Made by a program: the position numbers and the translations under genes. 64,000 bases of DNA, taken from assembly GCA_032622095.1 (NCBI GenBank), contig CP136065.1, positions 117,531,195 to 117,595,194 of the forward strand. Direction: 5' to 3'. The stretch comes from Siphonodentalium dalli (taxonomy: Eukaryota > Mollusca > Scaphopoda > Gadilida > Siphonodentaliidae). Numbering within the stretch: position 1 is the first letter of the stretch; the number at the start of each line of letters is the position of its first letter. Below the pieces are notes generated by a model. That model searched no databases, was not told the origin of the DNA, and saw only the letters and a list, made by a program, of their open reading frames with translations. This document shows, in pieces, positions 13,119 to 24,989 of the stretch.

Positions 13119-16100
13119 CACAAATTATTATTATCTGTTTTAAATATTATATGGACATGTTTATGTTATACGGTTTATAACGGTTTATAGCAGAAAAACA
13201 TTTAGCTGGATATTTACATTACATGTACATAAAACAAACATATGTAAAACTATAGTGTGTGTATATGTTCGTGTAATTGATAGCGTTGGTGAGGTCTGTC
13301 TCGAAAAGCCCATTATAATTTCGTACAACTGATTTATAGACCAAACAAATTTCTTCTGACACATTGTCAAACGTGATGAATACTCAAGCAATTTGCTGAT
13401 CTCCGGTCATTTCCGAAGTCAATGCGGTTATTAGAAAATAACTGAAATATATCACATTTACTGAGTGGGCGTGGCTGCAATAATGCTATGGGAAATTGGA
13501 ACTAGTATTTGGTGCATGTAAATATATCAGAATGTCGGAGGCTCTGCCTCAGTATGTGTCCATTGCTTCATATGTGCCATGCATGTTATGATCAGAATGG
13601 CACATTGCGACGTCCCTCAACTGCGACATCTTTATTATACTCCATATGTATTCAAGTTCGATACGTCATTGTAAATCTGAGTAGGTAATTTTAACTGAAA
13701 GTGTATAGATTCACTCTGTACGCCATAATCCCTTACAGTTGCGTCGTTGGTCCAATGTTTCACGAATGCAAGTGGAGACTCGTCCTTTGTCAGACTCAGA
13801 AACAAAAAGAAATAAAACAAACAAGCCGAAGGCACATTCGCGCAATTATAATTTTCTCAATTCCAATTACCGAAATCTTGAAGGCATTGCAAATTACACC
13901 GCAACATAAAGCGTCAAATCTCCACCAGAGAATACTAATTAACACATTGAAACTATGTTTTGCAGGCCACTAATGATTCTTCAAACGTTAGCCAAAAATT
14001 ATAAATAAATAATCAAAAAGGAGTGGAGTGGTGAAGACAATTTCCTGGTGTCTGATATCATTTCTTCTTCTTTCTGGTGACTGTTTCCATTTTGCAGTGT
14101 GGTTCTCAGACGGGATGCTTTTAAACTACACAGGCATCGGTCTGACTTATTCGATTTCTTAATTGCAGGCAACCCTTGCTGCATAGTGAAAAGCTCGTTT
14201 CCTGGTCGCCTCATCACGGTTCGGTCCGTTTCCTGCTTCGATAACACGACATGCATACATTTTGTCATTACTGGTATCATCGCGAAAACAATAAGGGATT
14301 GCGAATTCCTGCAAACCATGGCACATCCTGATGAAATTGACACCAGCTGATTCCTATCATCAATTCTCGCGTCCGGCGCAAGTTGTTCTCTATGAACACC
14401 CATTCGTCCTCGGTGACACCTTGGCTTCCCCATGCTACAAGAAGATTTTGAGTGCAAATGACTATATCCCCGATCACAACGATGGAAAAACGCGAAGCCA
14501 ATGTTTTCTTGCTGTGTTAGGGTTACCAAGAACTCGAAATTAGTTGTGTGACAAGGTTTGGCCATCCGTATGTCTTTCCACTAATGTCACATGTGTGGGC
14601 TGAAAGTAACATCAGCTACATATAATTATACCTCTATTTTTCTCTCTCATTTTCCTCAATTCTGATTGGAGAAGTCCTGACAACACATATAAGTTACTTG
14701 TTGCTTGTATTTCTCCACAGATATGTAAGTGGCCGAGTCACCGGCGTAGGAATTCGGGAAGGGTTAGCAGTCGCCCCAGTCGATTGCCACCCGGCCGAAT
14801 TTACCTACATTGTTTACGAACAAACTACAGTTACGCCCTTTATTGTTGCATGCATGCTGAAAAACATTTGGGAGCTGATATTCGAACTGCTATGACTTGA
14901 ATATTTCCTTACCATTTGAATTCCACATAAACTATGGCATGTATTAACCGACCTATTCGTGTACAAAAGCTCAACCAGTGTAACCTGTGCACATTCATTC
15001 CAAAACATTCACTCTGATATATGCATATGTCCGAACCAACTAGATAAAAGTTATATTTGTTGTGAGCAACTCGCGTTTCTCTGCAAGGATTCAGGATGAA
15101 TGAAGGAAGGAATGGCACATAGAGCCGGCATATTCTATAGTGACGATTAAAGATGTTTATGCAGTGTCTGTACACTCTAAAACGATACCGTTAAATTTAA
15201 CTCAAAAAGTTTTAAATTCAACCCGCCTGTCGGAATGAAATTTCACCTACACGATAAATGTTAAATTAACCAGACATATAGTGTTAGATCAATTCAACGT
15301 TCACGATACCGTGTTAACTCTAAACCGATATCGGATTAAAATCTAAACCGATTTCGTTTTTTTTTTAAAGTGGGTCGGATCCAGAAAATAACACTCAGAT
15401 ATGTAATATACAATGTAACACAACGAGTTCGATAATAGATTCGAGATTATGATGCAAGTTGTGTTCTGTATTTATTTTCAATCCACGACTGTCACCTTCA
15501 ATGATACTCAGTACAGCTACCTTTTTGTGATTTAAGCCTGATAAATTACCATGCAGTAATGATCGGCGCATCACCCAAAGCGGATCGTTGACGTAATGTA
15601 TACGTCCTATATTTTGGCAACAACGTCAATAAGAATAGTTCCGGCTTGTATTCCACAAGAGGTATACAATAATATGTATTCAATGGTTGTGATTCCGTTG
15701 AATACGTATGCCTCACGTCAATGGATGTGAATATCACCTACTCATAGCACACAATAGGACATTGATGTTAGATGTTTTATTCACACAATAATTAGGTTAC
15801 AACAAAGCAACAATAATAAATCAAAAATCAAGTTTAACTATTGTGGGGGAGTGGCATAACCAGGATTGGCTGTCTTCCTGTCACCCCCGTTGTCAATATA
15901 ATAAATAATTTATCAATGACATAACCCAAGTTGATGTGCTAATAACGAAATCCTGGTATGCATAATATCAAAATATTGCATTATGTACATATATTTGTAT
16001 AGTTATGGTTAAGGATGGCGTGTGCACGGCAATTAAAGAACACGTTGATAATTTAACAAATTGTAATCAACAACTTCCCAAAGTTCGTCGTGATTGAACA

Positions 16101-17042
16101 AGGGTGAACAGTATAGGCTACTCATGTGTGATACCTAATTAACACTGCCGGAACGATAAGATAGAAAGTCTCTTCGGTCACTTCGCTAAACATAATACAC
16201 ACAAAAGATCATTGTGAATTTTGAAAGTCATTATTTAACTTTTCCAAAACGCATGTGTTTGTTATTCTATATCGTGATTCAGGTTATCGAATTGTCAACT
16301 TTCTTCAACTGCCCTCCCAGCAGCCAACTTAGAAATTTCACAAACTGATTGTGTTTGGTTCAAACACAATTCATGCCAAGTTATAGGGCGACTCGTTGTC
16401 GTATTCGTGTTGTGAGGCTAAGTGAGATTAATTTCGGGCGAGGCGCTAGCGGGTTCGATATTAATCTTGCTGAGCCTCACATGACTAACTAAGTAAAGAG
16501 TCCCATCGCTTTGATCAGGTAAGAACTTGAATTACCGGTATACGAAGTTCAATAGATTCCAGTAATCTAAATGTGTCGTCTTTAGGAATCAGGGAGCTAA
16601 ATGTGTTCCAGAGTCGGGGAGCGATTAAACCGTGGAATGCTAAAGGTGAAGGTAACTGAAGAATGACCTTCACCTGATACATGCGACACGCTATGAAAGG
16701 ATGAAATCGCGTTTATTTGATTTGTACATCATATCTAAATAATTTAAACTGGTGAATTAATGGGGGAATGGATTTTTGTGAGCGGGAATTTGTTTTAACT
16801 AGCTGCTGTAGTTCTGGGTTTTTCCGTATCAAATTTGGCTGTGGGATAGCTCTGTCGTACACTTGTGGATTTATTTTAAAAAGTGAACACATGAACTATG
16901 ATTTTTCTTGCATTTTCGTGATCAACTGGTGACAATCTAGCTGGGTAAACATCATTGGTATTCAGTGAATTTGGCCGAAACGTTAACACTGTCGCCTATG
17001 GGAAAACATTTAGTTAAGTGATTCCTACATAGAAGATCAACA
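13119..17042. other. Long stretch without a recognisable gene
   Basis: No exon or RNA gene is supported. A 188-codon open frame on the minus strand (13999-14565) overlaps open frames in other registers and has no recognisable domain; it is the longest unexplained ORF here. Around 15175-15370 is a cluster of ttaaatttaac-type motifs and two ctaaaccgat motifs, probably a degenerate element end. Confidence 0.4.
16411..16481. repeat. 71-bp GC-rich-loop hairpin
   Basis: Arms tgtgaggctaagtgagattaat (split: tgtgaggcta plus agtgagattaat, 16411-16432) and 16460-16481 are reverse complements except for about three mismatches. The loop holds cgggcgaggcgctagcgggt, which is GC-rich against the AT-rich surroundings. 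It may be the end of a transposon. It does not fold as a tRNA. Confidence 0.6.
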
Positions 17043-17215
17043 ACGAGTCCCCAGTTTAATGCGAAATTTACAAAACGAGTTCAGTAAATTCACTGGAAGA
17101 GTTTTGTAAATTTCACTATAAACTATATAGGGACAATTTGTAGATTATATTTATAACTTTATCCAAAACCTCCATAAAACACACTTTAACCCTTTACCCA
17201 ACAGAACGGCCCTGT

Positions 17216-17284
17216 GCCAATGCATTCTCTTATATATGCGAGTCGACCATAGGTCGCCTCGCATATATAAGAGAATGCATTGGC
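17216..17284. repeat. 69-bp palindrome, left copy
   Basis: Arms of 33 bases (gccaatgcattctcttatat, then atgcgag.cgacc) are reverse complements with one mismatch around the 3-base loop ata. It sits inside the piggyBac-type MITE. Confidence 0.9.
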
Positions 17285-17362
17285 TTAACACATTAAAAAT
17301 TATAAAATTGTTAAAGAATGTAAGAAAAATGGTAAAAAGTGTTAAAAAAAGATTTTGTTTAG

Positions 17363-17431
17363 GCCAATGCATTCTCTTATATATGCGAGGCGACCTATGG
17401 TCGACTCGCATATATAAGAGAATGCATTGGC
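17363..17431. repeat. 69-bp palindrome, right copy (inverted)
   Basis: Exact reverse complement of the palindrome at 17216-17284, so the two form a second-order inverted repeat about 78 bp apart, extended outward by cctgt / acagg. Identity of the two copies, including the single arm mismatch, suggests recent duplication or conversion. Confidence 0.9.
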
Positions 17432-17760
17432 ACAGGGCATAACTGTAACCATCACAATGTGGTCAAGGAGCCGGTTCCAATGATATCCATATTTGTATGG
17501 TTCTATTGAGACAGACCGAAGATATTTTAGGCTGTTGAAGCTTTATTTGGCCGGTTTTGGCCGGTTTGTTGGGTAAAGGGTTAATCAATAAATGGGACGT
17601 GAAACTATCAGCGTCTTCTATAAGGCATGTAGTGACGTCTTCTATAAGGCATGTAGTGACGCTGTTTGTCCGCATAAAGAAATATTCCCTAGATAAATAA
17701 GACTCTTTAACTTTGACGTATTTAATGGCGTATAATTGGAGGAAATAATTTTTCAAACTA

Positions 17761-19351
17761 TAATAATATCAGTCACAGACACCGATTCTTCTTCATTCCT
17801 CGTCCCCCGATTCCGAATCACGTTTGCGCAACAATAATAGACGTGGGTACACCTGACATTTTTGCGCCGTACTGTCATATCTGGCGCTTGAATATCAATT
17901 CGGATAAGATTTTGTTTTTATATATATATATTTGGTAAAACACAGAAAAGAGATAAATCATTCCAGTTTAAAATCGCAAATGACAATATTAAAGTGACGT
18001 GAAACACTCCGGTAGGGTGATCACATATAAATGCTGAATAATCTTGCTCAAAGTAGTAATTTTTACAAATAATATATCGAAATTGACAACACACACCGTC
18101 ATTCTTATATATTAATTAAATGCAGTGACTCTCGATGGCGAAATTATTTTCGTTTGATTATCGCCGATAGATGCGTCCCGAATCGAGTAGTAAATATTTA
18201 CATATGAGCGTAGTTCAGACGAGGATTTCTATGGAGTGGTACGGTCGATTTGCTTCAGCGTTTTGGCGATATTAGTACAATGGTACATTCATCCAGTTGG
18301 CATAGCACCTGTATACTAACTGATCAGTTCCACACACCCGAACAAGTACATAATATGTTTTTAAGTTAGTAGATAGCTACAAGTGCTTGGGGACCTTTTT
18401 TCATAAAAACGGATCTTTTGCGAAAGAGAGAAATACTCAATGCCTCAGTGCGAAAAATGCGATGTTCGCGCTTCTCAATAAAATGAGGGCCAACAACTTA
18501 AGCGTGTCAAGTATAAGGGTCGGTTTACATTGCTATAGATCTGTATACATATCTGTGTGAAGTCACGTGTCGCAGATTACTATGATCACAATGTGATTAC
18601 TGATAGTGAACGCGCGCTCATCAGTAATCTGGTAATTGACAATTCACTATGAGTCGTGTCAGTTTAGTCCAGACATAAAAATGAATCAACTATGAGCAGA
18701 CCAAAGCAGTTTATTCTTACACCAGTTGATAATGGTTCGAAGAAACTGCCATAACACATTTTCTATTCTTATTTGTCAAACCCCGTGTCACGTCCCGATG
18801 GCAACATTAACTTGAATATGATTAATTAACTAATTACGTTATCCATCGTCCATCCGCACTTGACACGGGGTAGTTATTGTTTTATGTATTCCGTTGTCTC
18901 CGTACCATGTACATTGGCTGGGAGAATAAAATAAAGTTTATTAAGAAAGAATGAAAGTCGCATGAGAACAAATCACATAGGGATACACAATAAACAACAG
19001 TGTACAGAAATAAAAATAGGGCCACATCATCTACGACCCCAATCACAGAAATGTGCGGAATTTCCCATCTAATCACAACTTTGTGTGAGCATATAACAAC
19101 AAAATTACCTAGATTATATGCTGCACTAGTCAACGTAAGTGATAGCGACCTTGTTATGCTATGCTTTTGTGGTCGACCTGTTGTACACTGAGTGTACTAA
19201 GGTATTACCAAACTCCAAGAAGAACAAATATTAATAAGATATACTGTATATAGTAAAAACTTTACTTTAAGTACTTTATCACCACACGCACCAGCACACA
19301 TGTTATCGATTACACAGTGTGAAATACATGGGTTGAAATGACAAAGAAAGA
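17761..19351. other. No recognisable gene
   Basis: AT-rich sequence. A small imperfect hairpin lies near 18597-18629 (attactga...tcagtaat around gaacgcgcgctc). Nothing coding was recognised. Confidence 0.5.
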
Positions 19352-19560
19352 TTAACCCTTTGAACCCTGGCTCCCCACAACGATCGACACCGTGACCCTG
19401 GGCTCCCCGTGTTATTTTTGATGTATTATAGACTGTGTTTAGGCGCAATGTGTTGGTTCTGTTTAAGTGGTGCCACAGATCTGAAACTTTACACGTATCT
19501 TCCCCATGGACAACTGAGTATTTTAAGATCAGGATACATTGCCACACGATCACGCCCTGG

Positions 19561-20160
19561 AGCCTGTACTATAGATTTACAATTGCCGTGTTTGAACACG
19601 TGTACAAGGTTATGTGGGGAACACAGAAGGTGTCGATTACCATAGACCTCCACTCTTATTCTTACAGTGAAAAGGCGACTTCTTGCAACGCCTCGTTTAC
19701 ATGCATGGTGACCAATAAAATAATAGGTTTACCACATGTGACTTGATTGACCAATGAAAAAAAATATTCCTCGGAGACACTCATTGATATGTTATCGCTA
19801 GTGTATGGGTAATCCGTGTTCAATTGTATTAGTGGTAATCGGTATCCTTTAAATAATCGCTCAGTGAGTACGCCGCAACCGTTCGTGCATTGTGTTATAT
19901 GTCATCAATGGTTATCGTCTGTTCCAACAATTCAAGTTTTAAGATGTATTTCAATTTCTAGTTGGGTTGTCATGCAAAATCGCTGGAGTATTATATTGAA
20001 TACCATTCTGATCAAACCCAATCACCCATCGGTAATGAGCACACGGGTATAATCTACTCTATTACAATACAGTGGTTTATTGCACTTCACGCCTCCTGTG
20101 TACCTCACATAACCTTGTACACCTGTTCAAACACGGCAATTGTAAATCTATAGTACAGGC
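19561..20160. mobile_element. 600-bp inverted-repeat element nested in the piggyBac remnant
   Basis: The ends are inverted repeats: gcctgtactatag followed by atttacaattgccgtg on the left, and the complement on the right, nearly perfect for about 40 bp and recognisable for about 65 bp. The 6-base direct repeat CCCTGG flanks it (19555-19560 and 20161-20166), probably a target duplication. No significant ORF. The superfamily is not assigned. Confidence 0.7.
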
Positions 20161-20592
20161 CCCTGGCAACGGTTGCTATGCAACTACCCGAAATTGAAAG
20201 AAAAATGCAATTATAACTTTTTTCGACGTATTTCAGCCCTAGGAAATGGCGTTTTCGATGCCGCCAATGCCCCATTGTGAAATTTTATATATATCTGGTC
20301 AGATCAGTGAATCTGTAACTTTTGTTTATGGGTAGCAACGGTTGCTAAGCAAATACCCCAAATGAACCAGTGACACCATTGCCCCGAGCATTCAATTGCA
20401 TTATGCCCCATTTTAGACATTTCTTAGGCGCATGTTAGGTTTTTCCGAAATCACGTGACGAGCGTTTCGGCTGGTCTCGTCGACAATCAACTGCCAGAGT
20501 GCATCATTCCAAAAAATAAATGTAAGTAATCAACCTTGGTGTGTACTGTCCACACCTATTGGAGTTGGTACATTCTTTGGTCCCGGCTTCTA

Positions 20593-20946
20593 TTATGGTG
20601 TAAAGGTACGTATAACAAACGAATGTGTGTCCCTTTTACAGATATGGACATTATGATCACCGTAACTAATTACATGTATGAAGCCACGCCCACTACATCG
20701 ACATAAGCTCCGCCCACTTCCACAACACCTCAACTGCCCCGTACATTGACCTCTTGTCGTATCGGTACTTAAAACAATGTCACCCGCTGCTGGAGCGACT
20801 GGCGTCTGAATATCTCCCAGTGCCACTGTGCTTTCATTCTCCCATTCTAACTCACAACTGTCGTAGTCATCATCATCTAAATCTTCCGCGTCCGATTCCA
20901 AAATCTGCAGGACCACCTCGTCTACCGAAAATGTTTTAGGCTTCAT
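20593..20946 (-). pseudogene. piggyBac transposase N-terminal remnant, 117 aa
   Basis: This ATG-started frame opens MKPKTFSVDEVVLQILESD and continues with an acidic stretch (EDLDDDDYDS, about residues 21-31), typical of the disordered acidic N-terminus of piggyBac transposases. The second half contains clustered cysteines (RCCGSGRSLCRCSG, about residues 73-86) unlike the usual catalytic domain. The normal protein is about 550-600 aa, and the DDD catalytic core is absent. It lies just inside the right terminal repeat and points into the element, as expected for a transposase start. The 3' part may be non-homologous sequence joined by a deletion. It could not catalyse transposition. Confidence 0.6.
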
Positions 20947-21299
20947 AATTCATGATGATGTGTGCTTAAACGCAATAGCAACAAGACACAAACAAAACAT
21001 AATTATTGGAGACGCAGACGACCGCTACGAAGTTTGTAAACAATAAACACGTGGCGGACGGAATATGGCCGGTTCAGCGGTCGGTATACCGGCCGCTATA
21101 GTATTTGGAGGTTCACGCTGCGGCCGGTTTTCCGGCCGCTCAGGTTCAAAGGGTTAATCACATTCGCCAAGCCCGAGTAACAATTAATCAAATCAGATTT
21201 GCCTGTCGCAATGCCTCGGTTTTGACCGTGACTTATAACGGACACGATTTTTGCTTACACGAACGAATACCGTTTTCTTTCTGTGTGCATTTCTATATC

Positions 21300-22172
21300 A
21301 ACCCGTTTACACTAGTATGCGTGTAGAACTGTATAAAGGTCTACAGCAATGTAAACGCACCCTAATAGAAATATATGAGAAATCCATAGTACCAATAATG
21401 ACATATGGAGCGGAAATTCGGTCCCACGAAAACTTAATGGACTTAAAGCCACAACACCGACAGCATGTTTGTACGGCGAAACCGGTATATTCCCAATAAC
21501 AGTCAAAATTAAGACTCACGCGCTCTCATGTTGGGGCAGGTTACTCACAATGGAATGCCATAATCTACCAATTTTATATTATATTTTATATACTAGATAT
21601 TGAAGAAATATTTGCAACAACCCATGGATAATTGATATATAAACAACTCTTAACAATTTAGGTATGGGATACATCTGGAACGACCAATATATTCGTAGCC
21701 TTAATGGTTTAAATGTATCCATTAAACAAAAAACTGGAAGATACCTATATCCAAGAATGGAGGGGCTGTACCTCAACTTCAAGTAAATACGCCTTCTATA
21801 GAACAATCAAGCAAGATTTCGGCACAGAAAAGTACCTTAGTAGCGTAGATAATAAGCTCGTGTCAAGCATCCTACGAATTAGAACAAGAAACCACCCAGT
21901 TGAAACTGGATCCTGGAGCGATCTAGACTATTCTGAGAGAGAAATGAACCTTGTGTCATTCAAAATTGGGCGACGAATTTCATGTAATACTGAAATATCC
22001 AGCATTATACATGATCTCCATCAGAAATACATTACACCATGTTTTTACCGAAATCCTAATACTATTAACGCACAACCTGCACACATGTGCACATAATTGA
22101 TCATATATTTATATACACGTGTGTACTCTGTATATCAATATGACGATGATATGAATAAAATTGATTGATTGA
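21300..22172 (+). pseudogene. 3' end of a non-LTR retrotransposon
   Basis: The post-RT region of a LINE ORF2 can be followed with frame changes. YEKSIVPIMTYGAEI (about 21373-21417) matches the 'k.ilPimtYGaEiW' block. The segment after it reads as a fragment equivalent to 'YGE.GrfP..', continuing TVKIKTHALSCWGRLLTM in another frame. Then 21713-22096 is open for 127 codons with LEDTYIQEW and SILRIRTRNHPVETGSW, the usual 'lRirtcnH.lpiE.GRW' tail. The 3' end at about 22150-22172 is gaataaaattgattgattga, a short terminal repeat common in LINEs of the CR1/RTE kind. The 5' part is missing. Confidence 0.7.
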
Positions 22173-23285
22173 CACTATTTCCTGTTATGCAATGACCGTT
22201 GCATAACATTATTATAGAATTGGATTAATGATGGGTTAAGGGTCGGGTCATGTAATAAGTCTATTTATGTAACGTCAAATTGACGTGCCATGCCACGTAG
22301 AACGTCAATTGATACGCATTCAGTCAATGACTCTTCGCCAGAAATATCGTAACGAATTGAGTTTGATAGTTCATTTATTTGTCTTCAGAATTCGTCAAAT
22401 ATATCAGATGCAGGTTATAGGAACAGTGTATTGTGTTTTTAAATTCGTATAGAAAATGATTTCCGACATATCCCTTAGCTTGGTGCCTAAATACACGGTA
22501 TATATGCATGAGGCGGCAGAGTTCGAAGAAAAACAAGATGTTCGAACTTCTTCTGTATAGCCAGAACAGTTATTCTCAATTCTCAGTAATTTTACAAACT
22601 AACTCTACATTCGTCGACTCTGGGTCAATTGATTTTCCCCCAAAATCATAGTAACACATCATTACCGATGGACATTTGCTATGATATGATCCATTAACCT
22701 CCCCAAGCTAATTCGGTTAGTGGTTAGGCTAACTAGCCTAACTAGCAACTATATTTATGCGATCAGCGATACTACATGTTATTCGTCTACTGCATGTGTC
22801 AGACACTACTGGTATACAAGAAACTAATTGTTGCAATTGAGAACACATCATACCCGTTCCTACAAGGTTCTCTGAAGACAACGGGGAACATACACCAACC
22901 AACCAACCAACCGATGACGTATATAGTGTGAACAATAATTAATTTCTCAAGTAGGTACATAAATACATTTATAAATGACAAATATCGACCCCATATGAAT
23001 TTATCGACTCCCGCATGGATACATACCCCTTGGGGGTTCAATGTGGCATCGGTGTCGATCAAAGTGAACCTAATATCCCACCATCTCCTCCAAGTGGATA
23101 TCCATTCCCATTGGTCAATCTATTATGCCAGCATGGTAATGTAATATATAGTGTTTTGGGTTGATCAGGACGGAGTGGGCTAATTTGAGAAGATGGGTTG
23201 GCTGATTCCGATTTTGAATGATGAGTGGCTTTAGATAGTTATATACTCTTTGCCCGTTATTCTGGATTTCCCTTTTTCTTTCTAG
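22173..23285. other. nAChR-like gene: Sequence upstream of the first visible receptor exon
   Basis: No exon was recognised. If the gene follows the family pattern, this is intron between a signal-peptide exon (not found, possibly far upstream or outside the window) and the exon at 23286. The segment just before the exon ends in the pyrimidine tract and acceptor tttctttctag. Confidence 0.4.
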
Positions 23286-23494
23286 GTGTAAAACGAATAC
23301 GGGATAAGGACTTGTCGCACGAGGATATACTAATCAAAAGGCTTCTCAGGAATTACAGGCATAAAGGAAAACTAGCAAGACCAGTAAAACACCACAATGA
23401 CACGGTTGTCATCAATTTCGGCATTAAGCTTATCCAGATTCTCGACCTCGACGAGAAAAACCAGGTGCTGACACTGAACGTCTGGGACAGATAC
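23286..23494 (+). CDS. nAChR subunit exon: N-terminal ligand-binding domain
   Basis: A 209-bp exon bounded by tttctttctag and gtaagt. It encodes about 69 residues of the mature N-terminus: an N-terminal helix region with LLRNYRHKGKLARPVKHHND (the family's 'LL..Y....RPv.n..d'), then VVINFGIKLIQILDLDEKNQ and VLTLNVWDRY, which are strands beta1-beta2 ending just before loop D. The first base completes a codon begun in an upstream exon, so a signal-peptide exon must exist; I could not find it. In vertebrate relatives this region is split over two exons (one of them about 45 bp); here it is one. The reading frame is clean. The start codon at 23225 in the open frame lies in the intron and is not a real start. 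Confidence 0.93.
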
Positions 23495-24989
23495 GTAAGT
23501 TGATTCACCCAAACCCATTCGAGATGTCCACCGTGGATGTGTGTGGAAGTATAGCGGTGGATAGTGGGAATTCTCTTAGTGATTTCATGTTTTGTCTCCA
23601 GATCGCATTGAATACCTTATACACATGACGCTTGTTATATATAATTTTGTACAGACCGGGATGTACCTCTAGTAACATAATTTAATATTCGGAATGATAA
23701 CGCAAATTGCATGGCGTTGTCATTCCCAATATTTTGATTATTAACTTGGAAAATGGATACTGATGCTAATTAATCAGTACTCGTACTATATCCATGTGTT
23801 TGTGCCATTATTAAAGAGACGATAACTGCAATACTGTAGGCCTTCTTAAAACTCACGTCCGAATATTCTTTTTTATAAACAAAATTAGTTAATCTATGTA
23901 ATAAATGGCTGCTGGGTATGGATGCAAGTTGGTCTGGCATTTTGTGTGAAATGCGACACATGACAATTCAATTATACAAAAATTATTCGGAAATTAGTTT
24001 TAAGGCCCAACAAATGCCCGGACTCGGTCGAAACTGATGAACATTAATAATTGACCAACTGTGTTGATAACTCCAGTTAAACAATGAATGTTTTCATTTG
24101 GGGGTCAGATATGATGCTCCCATTCTTTGATATATGCCGATATATAAACTTTCGCATTGTTGGAGACACGACAGGAACAGATTAGTAGGCGTACAGCTAG
24201 TGGTTGCTTTGATGAATACGAGTTGGCATAATAAGGTTATGAAGATGAATGCTGCCGATGGTTACACGCATAAATCAATAACTATTATCATCAGTTAGGC
24301 GATATAACTCACGTACCTTCGAACAATACGACACATCGCATTTTTTCAATTAATCCCACATTCCAAGTGATCCCAATGTCGGGAATTCACTGTACCAGTG
24401 GGAATGGAATTCGCCATATTAATAAGTAGCCAGTTTTAAATTAATGGCGACAAACTTCGTACTTTCAGAATCAACAGGGTATTCTTTTGTTCATGCACAT
24501 GCGTGGTGGAGAAATCAACTGTTATATTGGTCAGGCTATATGTTTTCTAACAACGGCTCGTGCAACACCTTTATGCACGTATAGGCTATGTTTCGCAGTC
24601 TTTAGTCGATGTCTATATGTATCTTAAATATATCATGCATATTACACTAGTTACCATATATATATAGGTGACCGATGTCCCCACGAAACAGCTTGTGTGG
24701 AGAGAATACATCATAGCCTCATTACAAATATCATTGACAATATTTCTCGCCGCACATATGATGGTCCTTACGAAGTGTGATGAGGTGGAGCTAAAACTAA
24801 CTATTATTATTATATAATAAGGTATCACACCATCCTTCATCCTATCTATTTACCCCCCCCCCTCGGAGTTTTTCATCACATGGGTAACCATAAATATATA
24901 TATATTGTTGGTATCATTGGCAAACAAACTGGAGCGAGGTATACCGAATATCCTGTTCAGTGGTGTAATCCTTTCAGAATGACGACATG
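23495..24989. other. Intron 1, first part, no recognised element
   Basis: Begins with a consensus donor (gtaagt at 23495-23500). AT-rich with a short C-run near 24854-24863. Nothing coding was seen. Confidence 0.5.

Larger units (their letters stand above)
17190..17580. mobile_element. piggyBac-type MITE, 391 bp
   Basis: Flanked by TTAA at 17186-17189 and 17581-17584, with 14-base terminal inverted repeats CCCTTTACCCAACA. The CCC start and TTAA target are typical of piggyBac. The related repeat at 57.9 kb has an uninterrupted cttTAAtcaa at this point, so the empty site is visible in the same window. The interior carries two 69-bp palindromes. There is no transposase, so it would need one in trans. 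Confidence 0.88.
17043..17760. repeat. Dispersed repeat with 5' hairpin, copy A (interrupted)
   Basis: Matches the repeat at about 57866-58170. It begins with a hairpin of about 85 bp whose arms read gtccccagttt.atgcgaaa and the complement ending atatagggac, followed by ttgtagattata. It then continues past an inserted element (17190-17580) with aaatgggacgtgaaa and ttctataaggcatgtag. The ttctataaggcatgtagtgacg block is duplicated in tandem in this copy (17610-17662). Confidence 0.75.
19356..21153 (-). mobile_element. Internally deleted piggyBac-like transposon
   Basis: A 1798-bp element between TTAA at 19352-19355 and 21154-21157. The ends are CCCTTTGAACC followed by CTGGCTCC on the left, and the complement of CCCTTTGAACCTGAGCGGCC on the right. 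The only coding remnant is an N-terminal transposase-like frame on the minus strand near the right end. The catalytic DDD region is not found, so the element is a deletion derivative. It contains a separate 600-bp inserted element. Its terminal motif resembles that of the MITE at 17190 (CCCTTT.A.CC.A), which may mean a shared transposase. Confidence 0.8.

Noticed and set aside
13999-14565. 188-codon minus-strand open frame
   Set aside because: No recognisable domain or splice context, and overlapping open frames in other registers. The receptor-like look of some hydrophobic runs was too weak to name.
16411-16481. tRNA gene suggested by a gggttcgat motif
   Set aside because: The surrounding sequence forms one long hairpin, not a cloverleaf, and lacks a matching A box and acceptor stem.
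20300-20400. Repeated gcaacggttgctaagcaa / gcaacggttgctatgcaa motifs as a regulatory site
   Set aside because: Only two copies, both inside the piggyBac remnant; more likely transposon-internal sequence.
23225-23285. ATG at 23225 as the start of the receptor coding sequence
   Set aside because: The stretch ends in a polypyrimidine tract and tag acceptor, encodes no signal peptide, and the family needs an upstream exon.
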